Positions 48,101 to 50,000 of a DNA stretch of 50,000 bases are shown here, in pieces (within the stretch, counting starts at the first letter, position 1; the number at the start of each line of letters is the position of its first letter). The notes beneath the pieces are model-generated. The model was not told the origin of the DNA. It ran no database searches and worked only from the letters and a program-made list of their open reading frames with translations. A program made the position numbers and the translations under genes. This DNA comes from Bugula neritina (Eukaryota > Bryozoa > Gymnolaemata > Cheilostomatida > Bugulidae): the NCBI GenBank assembly GCA_964035545.1, contig OZ037770.1, forward strand, positions 13,220,642-13,270,641, written 5' to 3'.

Positions 48101-49898
48101 ACAGACTGAGTAGGCTTTATTGAATGATTAAGGCTAGGAGACACACACTAGTTAACTCACTGCAGGCCATCCAAGCTATAACATACAATATAAATAGTCA
48201 ACTAAAAGCTTCGTTAAATTATTCAGGTTTAAAGTTTGATTTTAGGTACAATTGCTAAGAATGTCAAAAATTCTACACTCCAGGCTTATTTTTCAGACAT
48301 TGCTCCGTAGCAGCAAATGAAAACTTTAGCACGTTTTATTTGATAACTTAATTTTGTTCTAAAATTATTAATAGTACTAAAAATCGATTTCTTTTTGCCA
48401 CGAGCTTTCAACAACCTGCCAGTTCATACTTCAAAGTCCTGATATAACTTATATATTAAAATTATTTTATAAAACAATATAACAACTCTAGAGATGACAA
48501 CTTCTAGTTACATGTAATAACGATGCATACAACAAACTCACGTAAGGCATTGTCCATGTAAGTCTCCATGCTACTGATGCTCCCCGTCTAAAACATATTC
48601 AATACACAAAAAGTAGAACAACTCCCAGTTTAATAAAACACTGACCCACACCAAATACACAGTTAAACAAGAAGCCCTAGATTCGTCTGTATAACTTTTT
48701 ATTTTTCATATTTAACAGAACAATCCCTAACAACAATTGAAAATAGGGGTATTAGGGGTGTTAGATGTTACGTCCCCTTTTCAACTTAGTAGGCAGATAT
48801 CTAAACATTAATTTTTCCATACACTGTGCTACTATCGCAATCCTAACTATTACTATTCTAACTTGGGGGGGGGTGACCAGACTCACTCTGTCATTTGATT
48901 GGCTGTTGGCGGCATCGCTAGATACAGCTGAGCACAGTGGCTCTATTTTATTGATCCAAGACTGTATCTCGCTGGCGGAATCTGTCGACAGGAAGTGAGT
49001 CTCGCAGCCGGGATGAGCGAGTCGCAACACGTTAGACCGGCCTTTTTCTTTTTCTTGTAGTATTACATCATATCCTGTAGCAGAAGAGACAACGCGACGT
49101 CAACAAGCTGACAGTGGTACCAGCATATTGAAAATAAAACTTACAAGAATAGCTGATAGCCTAAAAACAGTAAAAACAAACTCATTGTACTTCAAAAACT
49201 TTTTCACATTTTAAAAAAGATATTTATATAATTTGGTTCAAGTTTTACGAAATCATCAAATATTTTAAATTCAGAATCCTAGCATAGTTTCATGCATTTT
49301 TAATCCATGACTAAGACTGTCGAATTACATCAAATCTACGAAACAGTTTAATTGCCAAAAATATGTGATAGAACTCGTTTCTAAGCTAGCCAAATACTTT
49401 ATTTTACATTCCATATAAACTACCACAGAATGGGAGGATTGATTGATTTATTGATTTATTACATATCACAGACATGAAAACACGTTGTGAAATTCAGTGT
49501 AAATACTGGCCATAATAAGTAGTCATGAACAAAAGTGGAAAAATAAAAAAAGTCAGAACTCTGTTAGATTATTTAAAGTATTTTCAAGGTGTTGCAAAAA
49601 TCTATCTTTGCCCCATGCTCCTTTAGATTTAATGATTCTGTATCTTACAGGGAAGATAACTCTTATGTGAGAGCATATAATATATATGTCTCACTCACCC
49701 ACTAGTGGTAGTCCATAGAGAGGTTTACTCTCTCTATCCTTATAGATGTAGAATATACCATCACACAGAGCACAGTATCTGCGAATCCACGAGCCTTTGG
49801 TCTTATGATGCAGATCCCCTTCCTGAGTGACGTTCAGTAACTGCTTGTAGTACCTCTCTAAGATGGACAGCACTTTCTTCTTCTTCTTGGGCTTCAGT
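36113..49898 (-). CDS. AFAP1-family actin filament-associated adaptor protein (19 exons seen)
   Basis: AFAP-family proteins bind actin filaments and relay Src and PKC signals at the cell cortex. Exons in transcript order: 49898-49699, 49074-48887, 48587-48542, 47943-47737, 47519-47290, 47196-47038, 45174-45133, 44316-44209, 42574-42451, 42216-42166, 42028-41114, 39533-39396, 39074-38940, 38449-38311, 37892-37599, 37408-37214, 36710-36576, 36415-36268, 36124-36113. All are GT-AG with matching phases, and the frame stays open for about 1,155 codons. The order PH1, basic linker, PH2, tyrosine-motif linker, charged helix fits AFAP1/AFAP1L2. The protein is longer than the vertebrate members (about 730-820 aa) because of the linker. 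The first exon(s) lie right of the window, and the stop of the long form is not settled. No gene symbol is given, since the paralogue cannot be fixed. Confidence 0.88.
36268..39533 (-). CDS. AFAP-type Ser-rich linker and C-terminal charged helix (7 exons)
   Basis: Exons 39533-39396, 39074-38940, 38449-38311, 37892-37599, 37408-37214, 36710-36576 and 36415-36268. The first five encode Ser, Thr, Lys and Pro-rich disordered sequence (for example VKRTPSLSSTTSTKSTPNS and KPPPKFTTVFSS). The recurring pieces KNRAVFENN, KFKATFEANN and KVFAKNFLSR resemble each other and could be short linear motifs. The last two encode a charged heptad-like helix (EDEKRLELLRQKLTALRKER and then KLNAEYNRIDAEYKSTNQEI). 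AFAP1 has its coiled coil with leucine-zipper character, and its actin-binding region, at the matching place. Confidence 0.82.
36845..37085. repeat. Degenerate GAGTATGAGTGT repeat
   Basis: Irregular words of GAGTATGAGTGT and GTGAGTGAGTATGATAA in an intron of the AFAP-type gene, about 130 bp downstream of a donor. It gives a Ser-Thr-His-rich open frame on the minus strand that is not an exon. Confidence 0.75.
37515..37606. repeat. Donor-containing minisatellite, 22-26-bp unit
   Basis: Four copies, read on the minus strand, of ACATTAAG followed by GTGAGTGAGTC. The first is the true exon end and donor (exon 37892-37599). The next three lie in the intron at 22-26-bp spacing. Each extra copy keeps AG then GTGAGT or GTGGGT. 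Confidence 0.88.
40523..40605. repeat. 9/18-bp CACACCTGC repeat
   Basis: Imperfect copies of CACACCTGCTACACTTGC in an AFAP-type intron. Confidence 0.75.
41114..45174 (-). CDS. AFAP-type linker with tyrosine motifs (5 exons)
   Basis: Exons 45174-45133 (42 nt), 44316-44209 (108 nt), 42574-42451 (124 nt), 42216-42166 (51 nt) and 42028-41114 (915 nt). The segment is acidic and mostly disordered. It carries many tyrosines in SH2-docking style contexts: QYADLS, PYDEPPS, VYEEVSVPS, VYIEVEAIS, HYDIIHP, EYDDVAEDD, EYVQVCAD, SYVDILISPE and AYLHVMP. Proline pieces are few. Most of these exons are symmetric (phase 0-0 or 1-1), so they can be skipped without a frame break. The large exon is the clearest coding block in the gene. 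Confidence 0.85.
42575..44208 (-). other. AFAP-type intron, no exon seen
   Basis: AT-rich intron. The reverse-strand frames near 42883-43234 have no matching splice sites or family features. Confidence 0.55.
46146..46151 (-). terminator. Candidate poly(A) signal of the short AFAP-type isoform
   Basis: TTTATT on the plus strand (AATAAA on the minus strand), about 115 bp downstream of the stop of the alternative terminal exon. Confidence 0.4.
46265..46513 (-). CDS. Alternative terminal exon of the AFAP-type gene (short isoform)
   Basis: An 82-codon open frame ending in TAA begins right after a good acceptor (TTGCATTTTAG). It is in phase 0, exactly what the PH2 exon ending at 47038 requires. 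It has no ATG, so it makes sense only as a spliced exon. The tail encodes several tyrosine motifs (DDIYLVLYDGIYDK, CIYSLSCD, DHIYYNIPE). An AATAAA signal follows at 46151-46146, about 115 bp after the stop. Splicing from PH2 into this exon would skip the whole long linker and helix, giving a two-PH protein with a short Tyr-rich tail. There is no family match for the tail, so this rests on gene structure only. Confidence 0.55.
   Translation of the reverse strand, partial: RRLELTPSATHTLTTHYQTLDSSKCRFRSRDDIYLVLYDGIYDKCVHSALSEPCIYSLSCDQTSPSISASTNCDHIYYNIPE
47038..47943 (-). CDS. AFAP-type basic linker and PH domain 2 (3 exons)
   Basis: Exons 47943-47737, 47519-47290 and 47196-47038. The first encodes a strongly basic segment, KREKKGKIGKFLSETFGKKK, like the KKITKIISLGKKK region between the PH domains of AFAP1. 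PH2 follows: GIVKLSAPLLLNDNSWQYKY, CAIRNGTFECFKDD, LSLTECELGD, LCLAIAKQGETAFII, then DQGDWLSALVKHV with the conserved Trp. After PH2 comes YEDYTYVDNRDMLLAP, matching the HYDYIDVEMSAS region of AFAP1 at the same place. That match is a main reason for the family call. Confidence 0.87.
47623..47745. repeat. 22-bp minisatellite made of duplicated splice donors
   Basis: Six copies at exactly 22-bp spacing (47623, 47645, 47667, 47689, 47711, 47733). On the minus strand each reads AGTATAGCAG then GTGGGATATATC. The copy at 47733 is the real exon end and donor (exon ends 47737). The copy at 47667 reads GCAG then GTGAGA, a better donor than the real one (GTGGGA). Confidence 0.93.
48887..49898 (-). CDS. 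AFAP-type PH domain 1 (2 exons)
   Basis: Exons 49898-49699 and 49074-48887. The first strands are seen in KGSWIRRYCALCDGIFYIYK and LYGLPLVGYDVIL. The C-terminal part reads LRLAHPGCETHFLSTDS, then SEIQSWINKIEPL, with the invariant Trp of PH domains in the last helix. A lysine-rich stretch (KPKKKKK) and a helix (VLSILERYYKQLL) precede the domain. The next short exon (48587-48542) encodes TGSISSMETYMDNAL. The PH domain probably binds phosphoinositides or signalling partners, as in AFAP1. Confidence 0.85.
49441..49548 (-). mobile_element. Interspersed repeat 3' end, copy 2
   Basis: Reverse-strand relative of 10505-10618. Both share TTTTGTTCATG, GGCCAGTATTTAC, TGAATTTCACAAC and GTCTGTGATATGTAAT, and end in AATC/AATCAAT tetranucleotides. 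It lies in the AFAP-type intron between the first two visible exons and appears 5'-truncated. Confidence 0.65.
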
Positions 49899-50000
49899 CT
49901 TAAAACATTGCCAAAAATTTAAATCAAGAAATAGCCACAAACGACTTGAAAATAGTTTCATTAGCAAAGAGAAAGACATGTTGGATTTGCATCTTTAACA

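Overview
This is nuclear DNA of an animal, probably an invertebrate. It is AT-rich, the genes are cut by many short introns with canonical GT-AG sites, and long non-coding stretches are full of microsatellites, minisatellites, tRNA-derived SINEs and other short repeats. No operons, ribosome-binding sites or CRISPR arrays are present. The SINE style hints at a marine invertebrate such as a lophotrochozoan, but the species cannot be named from this window.

Three genes can be supported. (1) Plus strand, 2834-11037: the last 13 coding exons (522 codons, no frame break) of an OCRL/INPP5B-type inositol polyphosphate 5-phosphatase. It has most of the catalytic domain, then an ASH domain, then a catalytically dead and short RhoGAP-like domain. 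Its upstream exons lie left of the window. (2) Minus strand, 19530-20222: one coding exon for an unrecognised 230-residue Ser-rich protein, with a probable 5' UTR exon near 20711-20880. (3) Minus strand, from the right edge (49898) to about 36113: at least 19 coding exons of an AFAP1-family actin-filament adaptor. It has two PH domains, a very long linker rich in tyrosine motifs, and a charged coiled-coil segment. A second, phase-compatible terminal exon (46265-46513) would give a short isoform. The true 3' end of the long form is not resolved.

Layout: 1-2833 presumed OCRL intron with repeats; 2834-11037 OCRL-type gene; 11038-19500 intergenic; 19530-20880 unknown gene; 20880-35700 intergenic with a long GT microsatellite, an AT microsatellite and two SINEs in opposite orientation; 35741-50000 AFAP-type gene.

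The most unusual signal is a recurring architecture at intron ends. In four introns, spread over both multi-exon genes, a minisatellite begins exactly at the 5' splice site, and its unit contains the last bases of the upstream exon plus the GT donor. The intron therefore opens with up to about 15 tandem copies of its own splice donor. A fifth intron shows a weaker version, and a sixth has a minisatellite running up to the acceptor. Other points: a probable MITE inserted in one of these arrays, a near-perfect 57-bp hairpin in the UTR intron of the unknown gene, a 12-nt microexon, and a linker built mostly of symmetric exons in the AFAP-type gene.
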